A stretch of DNA of 64,000 bases from NCBI GenBank assembly GCA_027924585.1, contig BSBM01000592.1, forward strand, positions 8,688,501 to 8,752,500, read 5' to 3'. The stretch is from Larix kaempferi. Taxonomy: Eukaryota; Streptophyta; Pinopsida; Pinales; Pinaceae. A model generated the notes under the pieces. It was not told the origin of the DNA and searched no databases. It saw only the letters and a list, made by a program, of their open reading frames with translations. The position numbers and the translations under genes are program-made. Shown one piece after another: positions 11,444 to 24,600 of this stretch. Numbering within the stretch: position 1 is the first letter of the stretch; each line of letters starts with the position of its first letter.

Positions 11444-13536
11444 TTTTCCTTCATACACAAACATCACAGATCTAATCTAATTGGCTGATACAGTCTGATG
11501 TCAAGGGTTTTATGCTGCTAAAAGTCTGTTGGAAGTTCGCTACTAATGAATATGGTTGTTTATGATTGTCATTGATGACAACATTAATGACAAAGGTCAA
11601 GTGTGATGACATGACATGAAGCCAAAGAAAGCAAATGTGTGGATGGCAAGAGATGACAAAGCTCAAGGACATTGGATGTGGGCATTGAAGCCATTGGAAC
11701 ACCTAATGAGTCAAATGACCCATACTGTGGTCATTTGAAGATGACTTGGAGTAAGAAAACTATGACATGACAAAGAAGTGATAAATATTAATGGCATGGC
11801 ATGATTGGGCTTTGGAACGCCAAAGTGGGCAAATGACCCATTCTGTGGTCATTTGTGGTTTGCGGTGGCTTGATGGGGTAAAGGAACCCTTGAGATGGTG
11901 GTAACGATGCCCTTGTACCCCTAGCACTTGAGGGCATGCGCATGGTGAAGATGATGTTTGATGGTATCCTTTGTTGTGATGATCATGACATCATTGGATG
12001 GCTTAATGAGGTGGAGCACACTCTTAAATGTGGTAATTTTGATACCTTATGGACAAAGGTTGACTATTAAAATGATTGTGCAACAAAATAAAAATACATA
12101 CAACACGCCCTAAGTGTGGAAGACACCCTTGCTTTTGAACTTGCTAAACCCTAAGAAGAAGTATGGGTTAACAACAAAATAAATAAATAAAAACACATGA
12201 CTTGTGAAAAATATTTAAGTGTCAAGTTTGACCATTGAAATGGTAATTCAAATTCAAAAAATAAAAAGCTAATTGTGCCTACAAGGTCGGCTCAATTTTA
12301 AAAATATTTTTCTTTATTAAATATAAAATGTGAAATAGAGCAGGTCGGCCCAGAAAATACATGGAAAAACCAGTATAAATACAAATGAAGAGTTATTCAT
12401 TTTGGTGTGGATTTTTCGGTGGAAGGAGCAGCTCTGATTTTCGGGTACTGTAGCAGGCAGCTACAGTGGACAACAATTTTTACAGTTTATCTTTATCTTT
12501 ATTTTGGGGCAGCAGATGAAGGAAGAACAGCAGATGAAGTAATAATTTTGTTATCTTTGATTTTTTGGGTTTGACTCAATCAGCAGAGAATCAGCAGCAG
12601 CAGCAAAACATTCTTATTTATTTCTTATTTCTGGGTTGGCTTGGTTGCTGATATAGCAGCAGCATGACACCCTTTTTGTGATTTTTGTTGGTTGTTGATA
12701 AAAGTAGGCTACAATATGATGAAGAAAAGAAGATGGCTACTAGAGTGCTGAAGACTATGGACATCTTGTTAATATATCTTGGGGCCACAATATGATGTTG
12801 ACAAGAACTTGAAGATTGTAATGATATGCTGGTAATGGTGAGGTTCAGAATGATGATAATGTTGGAGAGCTGATGCACAATGAAGACATGATGAAGATGT
12901 GTCTGACGTATGATATGATGCTGACGTGATAGTGGACATTCTGATGTTGAGCATGTTTATGATGCTGACTTAACAAATGAACTTCTGGGCAATATATGCA
13001 GAAAGATGATGAACTGATTTGTTGAAGACATAGTGGACATAAAGCTTGGTGGAGTTATGACAGTAAATGATAATCAGAATGATGATGTAGACTGAAATGC
13101 CGAAGTTTGAAAACAGTGATGATATGTCATATTTGACATGCTTGTGATGTTGTTGAAATTATGAAGACAAATGTAATGTGTATGTACATATAATACAAGC
13201 AGGGTCTTGTATCCCCGTCTTAGTAGGATCTAAGAAGAACTAGGCAAGGTCCTAAATAAAGAGTTGGTGCTCTTTTATTTCAGTTGGTGTTGAATTGCCT
13301 CACGGTTGTAGCCGTTGAACCAAATACAAAAGATTACAATTATATCTTGTGTCTCTTGTGTTGATATATTTTATTTGATAAATGACATGTGATTAGTAGA
13401 TAGTTCATTGATGAATATGATTTTGATGTGAATGTGAGACGATGATATAAGAGTTGGTGATTGAAAAAGTAAAATTTGATTAAGTGTAGGCTCATTGATT
13501 CACCCCCCCCCTCTCAGTGAGTCATTGTGTCTAACA
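11444..13536 (+). repeat. Probable copia-type solo LTR
   Basis: The block starting near 11557 (TGTTTATGATTGTCATTGATGAC) and the end TTCACCCCCCCCCTCTCAGTGAG...TGTCTAACA at 13536 resemble LTR termini of plant copia elements. A TATA-like box (AGTATAAATAC) lies near 12372, and an AATAAAG signal follows near 13255. The end is followed by GCTAC, and the same five bases stand at 11539-11543, a possible TSD. However, the sequence after that left GCTAC begins TAATG rather than TG, so the left end is uncertain. No coding sequence was seen. Confidence 0.45.
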
Positions 13537-13885
13537 GCTACAACCCTAGTGACATAGACGTAGTATCGTGACCCTGTGCAAGTCTGATTTTCCTAGCCGT
13601 GAGGTTGTTTAAGGAGGATCATGACCCTGTGCAAGTCTGATTTTCCCAGTCGTGGATCTATTAGTCTTATTTGCTGGCCGTGAGTTTGTAAAGGCTTGAT
13701 CTGCTAACTATCTGCCTGATTGAGGTCTTGTTGGGTTCCGATTTGCTGTTGTGGTCTTGTTGGGGTCCGATCAAACCTATTGTGACCTGTTGGATGCATG
13801 TTTTTGGAGGCCGTGAACCCTCACTAGTCTGATCCATCCTTCTGAGAGATCACTTGTGGAAGCCGTGAGCTTGGAGAGGCTTGTT
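13537..13885. repeat. 53-bp tandem duplication and related degenerate units
   Basis: About 37 bases ('atcgtgaccctgtgcaag...') at 13565-13601 recur at 13618-13654 with three changes. Looser 'gccgtgag' units follow to about 13880. No gene. Confidence 0.5.
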
Positions 13886-15215
13886 GAATGTCACGTCCCC
13901 TCCCATCATTCCAAACCACCGAGGGAACATGACTGACATTCAAAGGCTTATTTGGTAAACTCAGCCCCATACATTACTCAGATATTCATAATAAATAAAA
14001 CTTTTGTGTGCAAATTAATACTCAATATAAACACAACGGAATTAAATCATATTTGCAAGCACACAAACAGTAATGCATCAGCGTATCTATCACAGGCATA
14101 TGATGGTTCAGCATGCAGAGACTTCAATCTCGTTCTCATGCTATGCACAGACTTCATGTCAATTTCATTAAGATAATCATTTCATTTCATTAACATGGAC
14201 AATTAACATTCAGAACAGAACACATAATGATCATAATTTAAACCACAAAGAACACTTATCTTGAAGATAAAGCTGTCCAAACAACTAGCTATGTGAGAGC
14301 AATGTTCCACCCAACCATAGGTCTCTGTCCAACCTATATTCTTTCAGCTGAGAGATCACCCCCGAGCTGGGTTGTGAATCCACTAAGGAGGAACTAAATG
14401 GGCTCACTCAGAACCATGATTTCACTCAACAACTATGCTAAGCCAACACACAGTTGGGTTTATCAAGCATACAAAAGACAAAAGAGTGCAATGCTAATCC
14501 AGTGAGCTCAACCACAGAGCTACAGGCATCTCAAATGAAGTCAACAGTCATGGGACCCACAATACCTACCACACCCAACACAAGGAAGGTCCTCTTCTCT
14601 GCTGCACAGTCCCTCAGGCGTCCCTTCCCTCCAGTGCTCTTCAGGGTAGGCATAGATGTTAAGATTCAATATGCTAAGACAGGAAATATTAGCGTTACAT
14701 TCCATTTCACAACAATAGCATATACAAGATCGCTGAAATAACAACAAGCACGGCATAAATACAAGAGACACAAATTTATCATGGGAAACCCTCATGGGGT
14801 AGAAAACCCAGCAAAGCTTCCTCAATATAGATGACCAACAAATACAAAGATGCAAACCCTAGGCATGAGCTCTTTCTCCTCCATAGCAGATCTCTCCCTC
14901 ACCTATGCGCCAATCACAAGTGAGTGTAATGTGTGTTAAATGAGGAACACACCTCCTCTATTTATACACAACTCCGACTTGTCTTTTACATTAACTAGGT
15001 CGGCCCCAACTTAATCACTTAACATAATGTCGCAGGGCCGACCCCACTAGGGTGGTCTAATAACCCCTTTAACCCACATGACTCATACAGGGCCGACCAC
15101 CACTAGGGAAGTCTAATAACCCAAGTTACCACATTCTCCACGGAGGAATAAAACATTTCCGGATATACAATAAGGTCTTCACGGAGGAATGAAACATCTC
15201 CGGAATAATAAAGTA
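13886..15215 (-). repeat. LTR-like sequence, minus orientation
   Basis: It begins TGTCACGTCCCC. On the minus strand there is a TATA-like GTATAAATAGAGG near 14955, then a transcript-leader-like region with GCTGGGTTTTCTAC...GGGTTTCCCA (near 14780-14815). That block is typical of the R/U5 part of plant copia LTRs and also occurs at 36830-36870. The right boundary meets the LTR-Y copy at 15216. No coding sequence. Confidence 0.4.
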
Positions 15216-17665
15216 TGTTATCACCTATTTTGTACAATAGTTGAAACCTTATTGAGCCGCCAGTGTTGGAACACATCAGTGTTCACTTCCAGAGTATCTG
15301 GGTTTCAGAATGCAGCAGTTAGCCAATTTTGGCTAGCCAGTTTTATTTTTGAGTCGACATGACCATGACCCCATGGGGGTTTGTAACAAAGTGTGCTAGT
15401 AGGGTCTGAGTGGCTCGGTTCCCCATGACTTGATTAAGCAACTAAGGTATTCCAGGGAGTTTTTTCCCTTGTCAATTATACTTTGCTTAAGACGATGTAT
15501 AATCGATGAGGTTTTCTCCCGCTTCCTCCAAAGCTGGAATGCTCGATTTTGAAAATTTGAGCCGTGGGGGGTTATTAGAGTCCAACTAATATGTATAAAC
15601 CTACTAGACACTATTAGAATAGGTTTTGGTCATGTCCTAAGTCTCTAGGACCCCCAGAAAAAATTTCGAAAAAATTTTACCGGACGCGTTGGATTTGGGG
15701 TTTTTAATTTTTTAATTATTTTTAAATTTTAATTAAATTTCTCTATAGTTTAAATAGAGAAATTTGAGTCTGTAATATGTTAGTCATTCGGGGTCCGAAT
15801 TTAGTGATTGATGGCTCGTTTCATAAGCCAAAAATCACACATGACCCATGGACCAGCTAAACCCAACTTTCGGATGTCAATTCAGCCTCATAATTAATAT
15901 TTTCTCTAAAAAGTCATTTGCAGAGAAATTATTAATTAAATTAATAAATTTGAATATTTTGGAAATATCCAAATCTCTCCAAAATAATCAGAAATGAATA
16001 AAATAAAACGCTGAATGACATGGCAATAGACATTTATGAAGATTCCAATCAACTCCAAGTGACTTCAATCAACTATCCAGTCACCAGCAAGAGATCCACT
16101 TAAGCTAATTCGCCCTTCTTCCTTCAAAAGTCGATTTAGTGAGGTGTCATGTGGTGTATGGGTTGGTTAGTGTGCATTAAAGTCTGTGGTAGGCGCCCTC
16201 ATGACTCATCAAATCAAAAGCTTGGCTCTTCTTGCAAACTCGAGTTAGTACCTACCTTATCACTCCACTTGTCACCTACCAACCCACTCGCCATCCTTCA
16301 TTTAGCTCACGCCATTGCCTCTTCCTCACGTGGATCCTAGTTGTAGCTTGCCCATTTGATGGGTGATACTTCCCATGCATCATCAAAGGCGAGTTTGCCA
16401 CCTATCCATTCACACCTACCAACAAGTGCGAGTTGTCCATTGAGTTAGCTCTCCAAGCTTGGTTTAGATTGGAATTTAACTTCATGTCTATTGTCATTGG
16501 CTTTCACTCATGCCAAATTCGACCTAGGGTTTTAGCTATTGGTTTTACTATAAAGAGAGGCCCATTTGGGTTATTATCTCATGAAGAATTTTGGGCAAAC
16601 TTACTCTGCCAGATTGTAGATGTGTTATAGCTTTTGCTAATTGAATAAAGTGACTTTGGAGGTCTATATGGTGTGTTGATCTTGTTCATGGGAATTGCTT
16701 CAAGTTAATCAAGGTGATCTTGTTCCATGTTTTTGCTTACATTTTCATTGTTTTGATCAAATTTGTTAAAGCTTAGAAGACTTTTTAAGTCCATAGGATG
16801 GGCATTTGAGTTCAATTTGTCCATTGATGTTGGGTTGTTTGTGATTTGGAAGTAGTGAATTGTAGTCGGAAATACTAACACTCTTCTAATCTCTTTCAAT
16901 TTTGCATACTATATTTGATCAAAACTTGTTTGCAAGTGATACATTTTGCAGATCTCATAGGTTTGAAGAGGAGTTGGAACTCGGTTGTCTCCTCCATCTC
17001 TTCAAAGGACCCATTTTTTCCTAACATTCGTGCATTGCAGGATCTCCCAAAGTCGATCTCATAACATCAAAATTTGGCAAGAAGTGTTAGATTCAAGTAT
17101 CCATCCATTATTCAAAAAGACTCTCAAATTGGTTACTTTGTTCCTAAGGCTAACTTCCTCAAGCCTCTCTTGTCTTCTCCTTGAATTCCTTTGCATTGAG
17201 CTTCCCTCTCCCATTCGTCTTGCCCTCTCTTTTTGCTCCCGTCAAACCTAAAAAAACCTCCTTCTAGCTCTCGTCCCATCTCTTTTAGCCCTATCTTCTC
17301 CCTCTCGTCTCCCTTCAAGTCCTTCCTTTCGTCCTCCTTCTATCTCTTCTCTCTTCATCCCATTCGTTTTCCTCCCCTCTCCTCCATCCTCTCGTCCCCT
17401 TTCTATTTTAGGGCCTTCTTCCCCTCATTATCATTCCTTCATCTTTGCCCTAGTCTTTCCCTCTCGTCCACCTTTTTTTTTCCTCATCTTTTATTCTCGT
17501 CCACTTCCATTTTAGCCCTAAAACACAACAAAACAAACAAAAATTGTTAGTAGTGGTTTGTTAGGAGTTGTTAGTAGTTAGTTGCATCATTCCAACATTA
17601 GTCTTAGATCTCATACTTTGTTATTTGGTAGTTTTGTTTTAGATCTCATACAGGCCATGTTTTTA
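15216..17665 (+). mobile_element. LTR-Y copy, right side truncated
   Basis: It starts TGTTATCACC, and the first 60 bases align with the start of the intact unit at 21668. The match continues through the 'catgacttgattaagcaactaaggtatt' block, the region of short AT-rich repeats near 15700-15960, a TATA-like CTATAAAGAGAGG (16548), an AATAAAG near 16645 and a CT-rich tract (17160-17530). It then stops near 17665, before the last ~2 kb of the family. CT-rich frames here are low-complexity, not genes. Confidence 0.65.
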
Positions 17666-18306
17666 TTATTCGGGCATGGATGAGCTAAAGCTTACAAATG
17701 TATTTCTTGATGGACAAATGGTGTATGAGTACTCATTCCTAGTAGATTTGGACATTCTGAGTCCATTGGTACACTTAGTTTACAGTTTCCGACACAGGTA
17801 CTTGATGATATGGCCAGTTTATCTTCCAACAACAGAGTACCATTGAAAAATAGCATGAAGAAGGCTCACAAAGATGTCCTATGCTCTCTTGGGGAGTTAA
17901 ATGAAAGATGGGGGTATGGGTAGTCATCATTACCATATTCCTACGTCTCCAAATTCATTTTTGCAATCAATTTGGTCCCCGGGACACTTGGTAGTGATTT
18001 ATGAGCACTTTTATCTTTCTGGGGTGATGTACCAGCAAAGAAATTCACAGAAGAATGGCTTACAAGGAAATCGACTTGGCTTAGTAGGGCAAGGAAATGG
18101 CATGAAATTAGTTCGAGACTTATTATTGATGCTTCATTCACCTTCCAACATTGTCTTCATCACTTGTTGGGGCCCACAAGTCCTCATCTTCATCATTGGG
18201 GGCATCATCTTCTATGTTGGGGGCACGCATCCTAGTGTTCCTTCATCACTATATGTTGTATCTTAAGATGATGTATATGGGGCGGCTAGTGGAGTTATGT
18301 TATAAT
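17666..18306 (+). mobile_element. F2 retroelement internal fragment, left of a nested solo LTR
   Basis: Around 17719 it shares 18 identical bases (TGGTGTATGAGTACTCAT) and a conserved peptide frame (MVYEYSxLVDLxxLxPLxHL) with 48378 onward. The element is unclassified. Near 18030-18140 another open stretch reads FTEEWLTRKSTWLSRARKWHE, which I do not recognise. The region is cut by a solo LTR with a perfect TSD and resumes at 19480. Confidence 0.4.
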
Positions 18307-19479
18307 TTCTATGTAATATTCCCTTTTTTATTATAGTGGAATTTACTAAGGATTGATGCCATATACACCTTCAGAGGATCTTTAGCATGATTATTAGATC
18401 ACCAGTAGATAGACAGGGGCCACTAGAGCCAAAGGCCATCTACATGCATGACATCTGAGCATTATTTCATGATGCATGCACCTAATTGAGTCTCCATGCA
18501 CCTGCATGCAAGTCAACTGCGAATTAGAAGATAAAGTGACCTAGTTAGGTCAGAAGTTAGGTTTTTGGCAGTTGAGTGTTATAAAAGAAAGGTAAAGTAA
18601 ATGGAGAAGGGACATTATTGATTATTGATTTGAGTATTCGTTAGGAGAGCTCGGCGAGCTAAGTTGGGGTTGAGTGCATGCTCAACTAACTGGTGTATTT
18701 CGGCAGCGAAATCTATCTGTCCTAGTTCATCATCAGGTTGGATCATCCAGATTCAGCATTGTTCTTCATCAGGTATTATCATCATTCAATATTCAGCATC
18801 AATGGAGTTCTATTTTATATTATATTCAGGGCTCGCTCTTCCTTGCATGGGCGCATTCCCCAGATAGCCTCCTATTCGCATTTGAGTATACAGAGGACAA
18901 AACTTGTGCATGCAGCTCTCATTCTTCTCAAAGCCCCCATATTACCCTTCCCCTGGAAGAAGGGCTTCTTTGTCGGACTCTTGAAGGAGTTATCATCTTT
19001 CTTGGCCATTGGAGGACGTGAGCATCAATGAGGGCACATTCTTGAGGAAGGATCTTCACGTTTTAGGCTTGGAAGCCATCAGAGTCTATGCATGCAGTCT
19101 CCATCATCTCCAGAAGGGCACTATAACCTTAGCACACCTCATCAGGGTCTTCTTCAGCTGAGTATTTATTATTTTGGAGCATTCAGAGCTTGGAGGAGGG
19201 CGCACTTCTATCTTGGAGGACGATTTGACTTATCTCATTATTCATCCATCAGATTATCTGCATGTGGGGATCATTCTCATCGACATTAGCAGATCTATAT
19301 ACTGGTATGTGCATGCATTAATTCCTCCTACTTTCTAGCATTCCTATATTTTCTAGGGCACAATTCTGCATGCATGCAGGGATCAGGGTTTACTTTCATA
19401 TTTTGTTGAGATATAAGCCTACTAGCCATCTACAGTACAAGAAAAAAAGAAAAATAGCAGTTTGGGATATTACATTCTA
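18307..19479 (+). mobile_element. Solo LTR of family G with TSD TTCTA
   Basis: The LTR is 18312-19474, TGTAATATTCCC...GGGATATTACA, about 1.16 kb. It is homologous to the two LTRs of element G (52388-53618, 57153-58394), including the CATGCA-rich segments and 'tttcggcagcgaaatctatct'. It is flanked by perfect 5-bp duplications TTCTA at 18307-18311 and 19475-19479. It arose by LTR-LTR recombination of a full element inserted in F2 DNA. Confidence 0.88.
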
Positions 19480-21008
19480 ACCCCCCTTTACGATGTTATA
19501 TTGATGTACCTAGTGTCGTGTCATGTCATGTCATACGTCCCCTCTAGGGCGTCATTTAGGGAGTGCGTCCCCCTTTCTAGAGTGATCTCGTGTATATTTA
19601 TCCAACACTTGTTTAGCCGTTGATCTTGATGTACTATCTTTTGATCCTAGCCCTCCATACTTTTGGGGTTTAGGGTTTTTTATTGTGAGGATCTATTTAT
19701 ATGATCTCTCACCCATTTGTATGGGACTTTTGGCTCTTGGAAATATTGGAATAAAGAAAATTTTCTTAGATATCTTGTGAATGCTTTGATGAATGTTCTT
19801 GTACATGATTGGAAGGCCTCTCAGACATTTGAGTGGATTTGATGTGATTTCGAGACATATTTGTGGAGGCCGAATTGATTTGTTTGCAGGGGTGCGACTT
19901 GCTTAGAGGGTTTGATTGTGAGGGTTTCTCCATCATCGCTTGGGCAAATCGCTCCACCTTAGGGAATAGCCAATTGTAATTTTTCCCATTGAGTTATTTT
20001 CTTGAGATGTCTTGCATAGTTTCTTCTTTTACTTGTGGATCAAATCTAACTTCTGTTGTTTGAATTTGCAGGTTGAAGTGTGCGCACTTCCTCCATTGGA
20101 TCTACGCGCTTTAGCTCGGAACCACTTGGATCTCGGTTGAAATTGTAACTAGGTGAAAGGATCATCAATGTGCTTGGCGACCGCAAGAATTCCAAGTAAG
20201 ATCTATGAAGTTTGCTTTGATTTTCAAGTTTCTACTCCATTAGTCACATTAATCTTAAAGTTAAAACCCTCGTTTTCTAGATCCAATAGATCTAGCGATC
20301 CTTTGAGCTTAAGAATCAAAACCCAAGTTTAAAATAATTGAAAACCCCTAGAGACCAAATTTGGACCAAAACTGACTCTATTTTTCCCTAGATCTAGCAC
20401 TAGTCCTCCTCTAGGCCATTCGCCCTCCTTGGGTACTAGGTTATTTTTCCAGATCTATCATTTGGATATTGCTTGACTGACCCCTAAATCTTAGATCTAA
20501 CCTCATGCAATCAATCTAGTGCCTTTTGTCCCTGAACCCCCCCAATTTGTCCATCTCATACTTATTGCATAAACCCTAGGTGGATCTCATTCAGGTATTT
20601 CTTGTCGACACTAGATCTATCTACATCTATCACTTTAAACCTCTTTGTGGTGCTTTTTCCTCAAGGTTGAGCATTGATCCTTTGCCTAAGCCTCCTCAAC
20701 CGGTTAATAACTTACATATACCACATCTATTTCCTAGATCTAGATCTATCCACTCAAGATCTCACTGCTTCAACCCATTCACATCGTCTACTGTGTCTTG
20801 TGTTGGTTAGCTAGCCTTCATAGGTTATCTAGGGTCTCCCCCTTGATCTTGCTCTCAGTCAGATCTAAAGCAACAAGAGCCCGTTCGGTGTGACAACACT
20901 TGAATCAAGCAGTGAACGAGGCCCTTGCCAATGTCACTGGTTTTCGCTGCCCACCTCTACCATCCTGGATAGGATACCTTACGTGGAAGCTACTAACTTT
21001 GTGATACC
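19480..21008 (+). repeat. F2-family LTR-like sequence, copy 1
   Basis: It aligns with 49080-50840 and 59330-60742: 'gccgttgat', then 'ggcttttgg...ttggaataaag' (a polyadenylation-like signal), then the block 'tagggtctcccccttgatcttg', and finally 'cctctaccatcctggataggatacct' before the end near TGTGATACCA. All three copies lose similarity at the same place, so this is probably the LTR's right edge. No coding frame. Confidence 0.5.
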
Positions 21009-21383
21009 ACTGACTTGTATCTAACTTGCTTGGAACTTCTTTCTTTCTAAGTTTCTATAACTCTGAGTAATGAAGATCAAATCAACATCTTTTGGCAAGC
21101 AATATGAGCATACTTGTGTGTAAGAATAATATTTAGAATAGTTCTTGCATGCTTGAATTTTCATTTTTTAAGTACATGAACTTGTGAGATTCAAAGTATC
21201 ATTTGCCTTGCAAGTTTCCATTCCATTCACTCCATTTCAAGGACAAGGCACCAATCATCTTTAAAATAGTTGATTTTATTAACATTTTAAGGCAGACATA
21301 CTAGAATATCATTGTTGGTTTTCAAACCAAGTTGTGGATTGGCAACAGGTATACTTTATATCAGCAGTAAAATATTTATTTAG

Positions 21384-21500
21384 GATTTTTTCCTATAAGA
21401 ATGTTTTGTTTGATGATGGAAATAGAATTACAGATGAGAAAGTGCCTGCCATTTTGGGTTTGGCTTCTAATGGCCATTGGCATCATTCTGCAATCCTTCA
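21384..21500 (+). other. Possible orphan exon, function unknown
   Basis: One open frame reads IFSYKNVLFDDGNRITDEKV and then PAILGLASNGHWHHSAIL. It is preceded by a possible splice acceptor (TTTATTTAG) and followed by a perfect plant donor (CA|GTAAGT). The amino-acid composition looks like real protein, unlike the surroundings. I do not recognise a family, and no neighbouring exon was found. It may be an exon of a gene on the plus strand, a captured exon or a pseudogene piece. Confidence 0.3.
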
Positions 21501-21667
21501 GTAAGTTGCCCAATGTCTGCATGATTCACAGTGGATTTTGTCTTGAATCTACGTCATTACTAGCTTTGGCTGGCCTACATAGCCATCCTCTACAAGGTTG
21601 TGCAGGAGGGCAGTAAAGAACTTTTGTTATTGCATAGTACCTCATTCCAGAAATCACAAAAGTGGCC

Positions 21668-24600
21668 TGTTACCAACTTTTTTGTACTATAGTTGGATTA
21701 TCTGAAGAGTCGCCATTTGACAAACATGATAAGTGTTTGTACTCTAGTGTATCAGATGATCCATCCTTGTGCCTAGCCAGTTTTTGGCTAGTTAGTTTTG
21801 TTTTTTCAGTCAACATGACCATGGCCCTACGGGGTTTGTAATAAAGTGTACTAGTAGGATTTTGAGTGGCTCGGTTCCCCATGACTTGATTAAGCAACTA
21901 AGGTATTCTAGGGAGTTTTTTCCCTTGTCGATTATACTTTGCCTATAGCCGAGCTATAATCAATGAGGTTTTCTCCCGCTTCCTCCAAAGCTGGAATGCC
22001 CGATTTTGAAAATTTTAGCCATGGGGGGTTGTTAGAGTCCAACTTATGTATATAAGCCTACTAGACACTATTAGAATAGGTTTTGGTCATGTCCTAGGTC
22101 ACTAGGACCCTCAGATTAAAAAAAAAAAAAAAAAAAAAAAAAATTGAAAAAATTTTACTGGGTCCTCTGGTTTTGGGTTTTTAATTATTTTAATTTTTTA
22201 ATAAAATTTTCCATAGTTTAAATGGAAAAATTTCAATTTGTAATATGTCAATCATCCGGGATCCTAATTCAATGATTGAAGGCTTGAACCTTAAGCCAAA
22301 AATCATTCATGATCCCCGGACCAGTTTATCCTAAGTTTCGGATGTCAATTCAGCCTCATAATTAATAATTTCTCAAAAAAGTGAGTTACAGAGAAATTAT
22401 TAATTAAAATATTAAAAAATGAATATTTGGAGATAATCCAAATCTCCCCAAAATAATCCAAATGGATTAAAATAAAAGGCTAATTGACATGGCACTGGAC
22501 ATTAATGAAGATTCCAATCATCTCAATCATCATCCAGTGAAGTATCCAGTCACCAGCAGTGATCAACTCCAAAGGAATTCACCCTCTGCATGCAGAAACT
22601 CGATTTTGGTGATGTGGAAGGGTTATTAAATGAAAATTGGTTTGGTTTTGAGTTGCATTGAATGGGAGTGGGGGCGCCTTGCCTAGGTGGAGGCCACCTC
22701 CCACTCTCAACCACCAAGGATCTCAATCGAATTTGAGTTAAACTCCCAGCCACCTACCATCATCCTCACGTCTTCTCTCTTGTGCTCACGTCAATATTCT
22801 TTGGAGCTCGAGTTTTACATGTGGCAACCTTTTATATGATGGTGGAGTTTCCAAGATAGGGATGGGGGGCACCTTGCCAAGGTGGAGGCCACCTCCCCAT
22901 CCACATAGACTCCAAACTTGAGTTTTAGGGTGGGATTAACTCCAAGCTATGTGTTGATTAGATTATGATTGAGATTTGATAGAATTCGATTTGATGTCAA
23001 GGCCATTGGCTCTCTCCTTCCATGCCAATTCGAATTAGGGTAGAGGTAGTCTAGTTTTGTTATAAAGAGACAGGCTTTCCTCCTCTTTTCACATGGATCT
23101 TTTAGCATAGAAACTCTGGAGAATTTTTGTAATTTGTTTAAGTATTGAATAAAGTTGAGACTTTGGAGGTCAATGTGGAGGCTCTTGGTGGCCATACTTC
23201 ATCTTGTAACGAGGTGATATCATGTTTTGTTTATATGCTTTTGATTTTTAAATATTGGATTTATGATTTAGAGGGCTAACAATCTAGCACAAGTATTATA
23301 AATCTATGCTTTTCTCTTGAGTATGTGGGCTTTTCAGGTGTTCTCCCAAAGTGCAAGAGTTCTTGTTGGTTTCACTTTCACTCCGCAGGTTGCCAAAGTA
23401 GTTTCGCTTTATAAAATCGAGAAACAAAGAGTTTTTGCTTCTTCCATCAAGCATTCAAACAATTTTCAATTGGTTACTGGTTACTAGATCTACTTCTCTA
23501 AGCTGTGGAAACCCAAGGCTTTATTCTTCTCCAAGTTTGGAAACCTTGTCTAGCTTGCCTTTGGTTTTTGGCTTGCTTGACTTTTGCCCCTTTTGCTCTC
23601 ATCCCACTTGTTCTTCCCTTCATTCTAGCCTCGTTCCAACTCCTTAGCTCTCCATTTCTTCCATTCGTCTTCCTTCCCCTCATCCTAGTCTTTCTCTCCT
23701 CTCCTTGCATTTGTCTCCCCTATTCCTCTACCTCCTTTAGTCTTCTCCTTCCTTTCCCTTCTTCCACTTTCCTCTCGTCCCACTCCTCATTAGGGCCATT
23801 ACCCCTCTCGTTTTTGCTCCTCATCTCCCTCTCGTCCATCTCCAAAGGAGGCCCTTTTTCACAACAAAACACAAAAACGAATTAGTTTTGTTCAAAAGAC
23901 AAGTTGGTTAAGTGTTAGATTTAGTTAGTTTCATTGCATTTTCTTTAAAGTTAGTAGTTGGATCTTTAACCATTAGCTCGCATTCATATCATATAGGATC
24001 TAGTTTTTTCTAGCTTGTTAGCTTGCATCTCATAAGTAGATCTTACTTCTAGTTTCATGTTCGTTGCATTTAGTTTCCTTTGAAGTATTTAGATCTCATT
24101 TAAAAGTTTCAAATCTTGCATTGGAAAAAGATTGGGCATATAGGCTAGACTTTAGTTTGCATTTAGTTTCAAGCTTACATTTGTTTTATTAACGTCTAAT
24201 GGGTGCCTTGTTGAGTTGATTTAATATTGTATAGGTATTTTGAAGAAGAAGAAAGACTTGAAAAAACAAGACTCAAAGAAGATCAAGACTATAACCCAAG
24301 GAGAAGACTTGAACCAAGAAGAGAAATTATATACATTCTCCTTTGTAAAAGCCATTAAGGGCTTCTAAGTATTGTTTCCATAGTTGTTTTATTTCTCTCA
24401 AAAGACCTTTCAAGGGTTTCATTCCCAAAGGCACTTGTAAATTCATTAATAAAAAAGGCTAGGTGGAATAAGGCCTCCCACAATTTGGTTTCTTCTTCTT
24501 CATTTGGGGAAGAGTGTTTTGATGCATTCTTTAGCTTAGTTTTGTGTCAATCTTCTACATTTATTTTTTCAAAATTTTGTACTTAGAATAATTTCATTTC

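Noticed and set aside
11539-11543. GCTAC as the certain left TSD of the copia-type LTR ending at 13536
   Set aside because: The following base order is TAATG rather than TG, and a 5-bp match nearby can arise by chance. Noted only as possible.
13565-13654. Direct repeats as a CRISPR-like array
   Set aside because: Only two good units with 53-bp spacing, in a plant nuclear retroelement context.
22118-22143. Poly(A) tract as a processed-pseudogene tail
   Set aside because: It lies inside an LTR-Y unit whose homologs continue on both sides, and no upstream gene copy is present.
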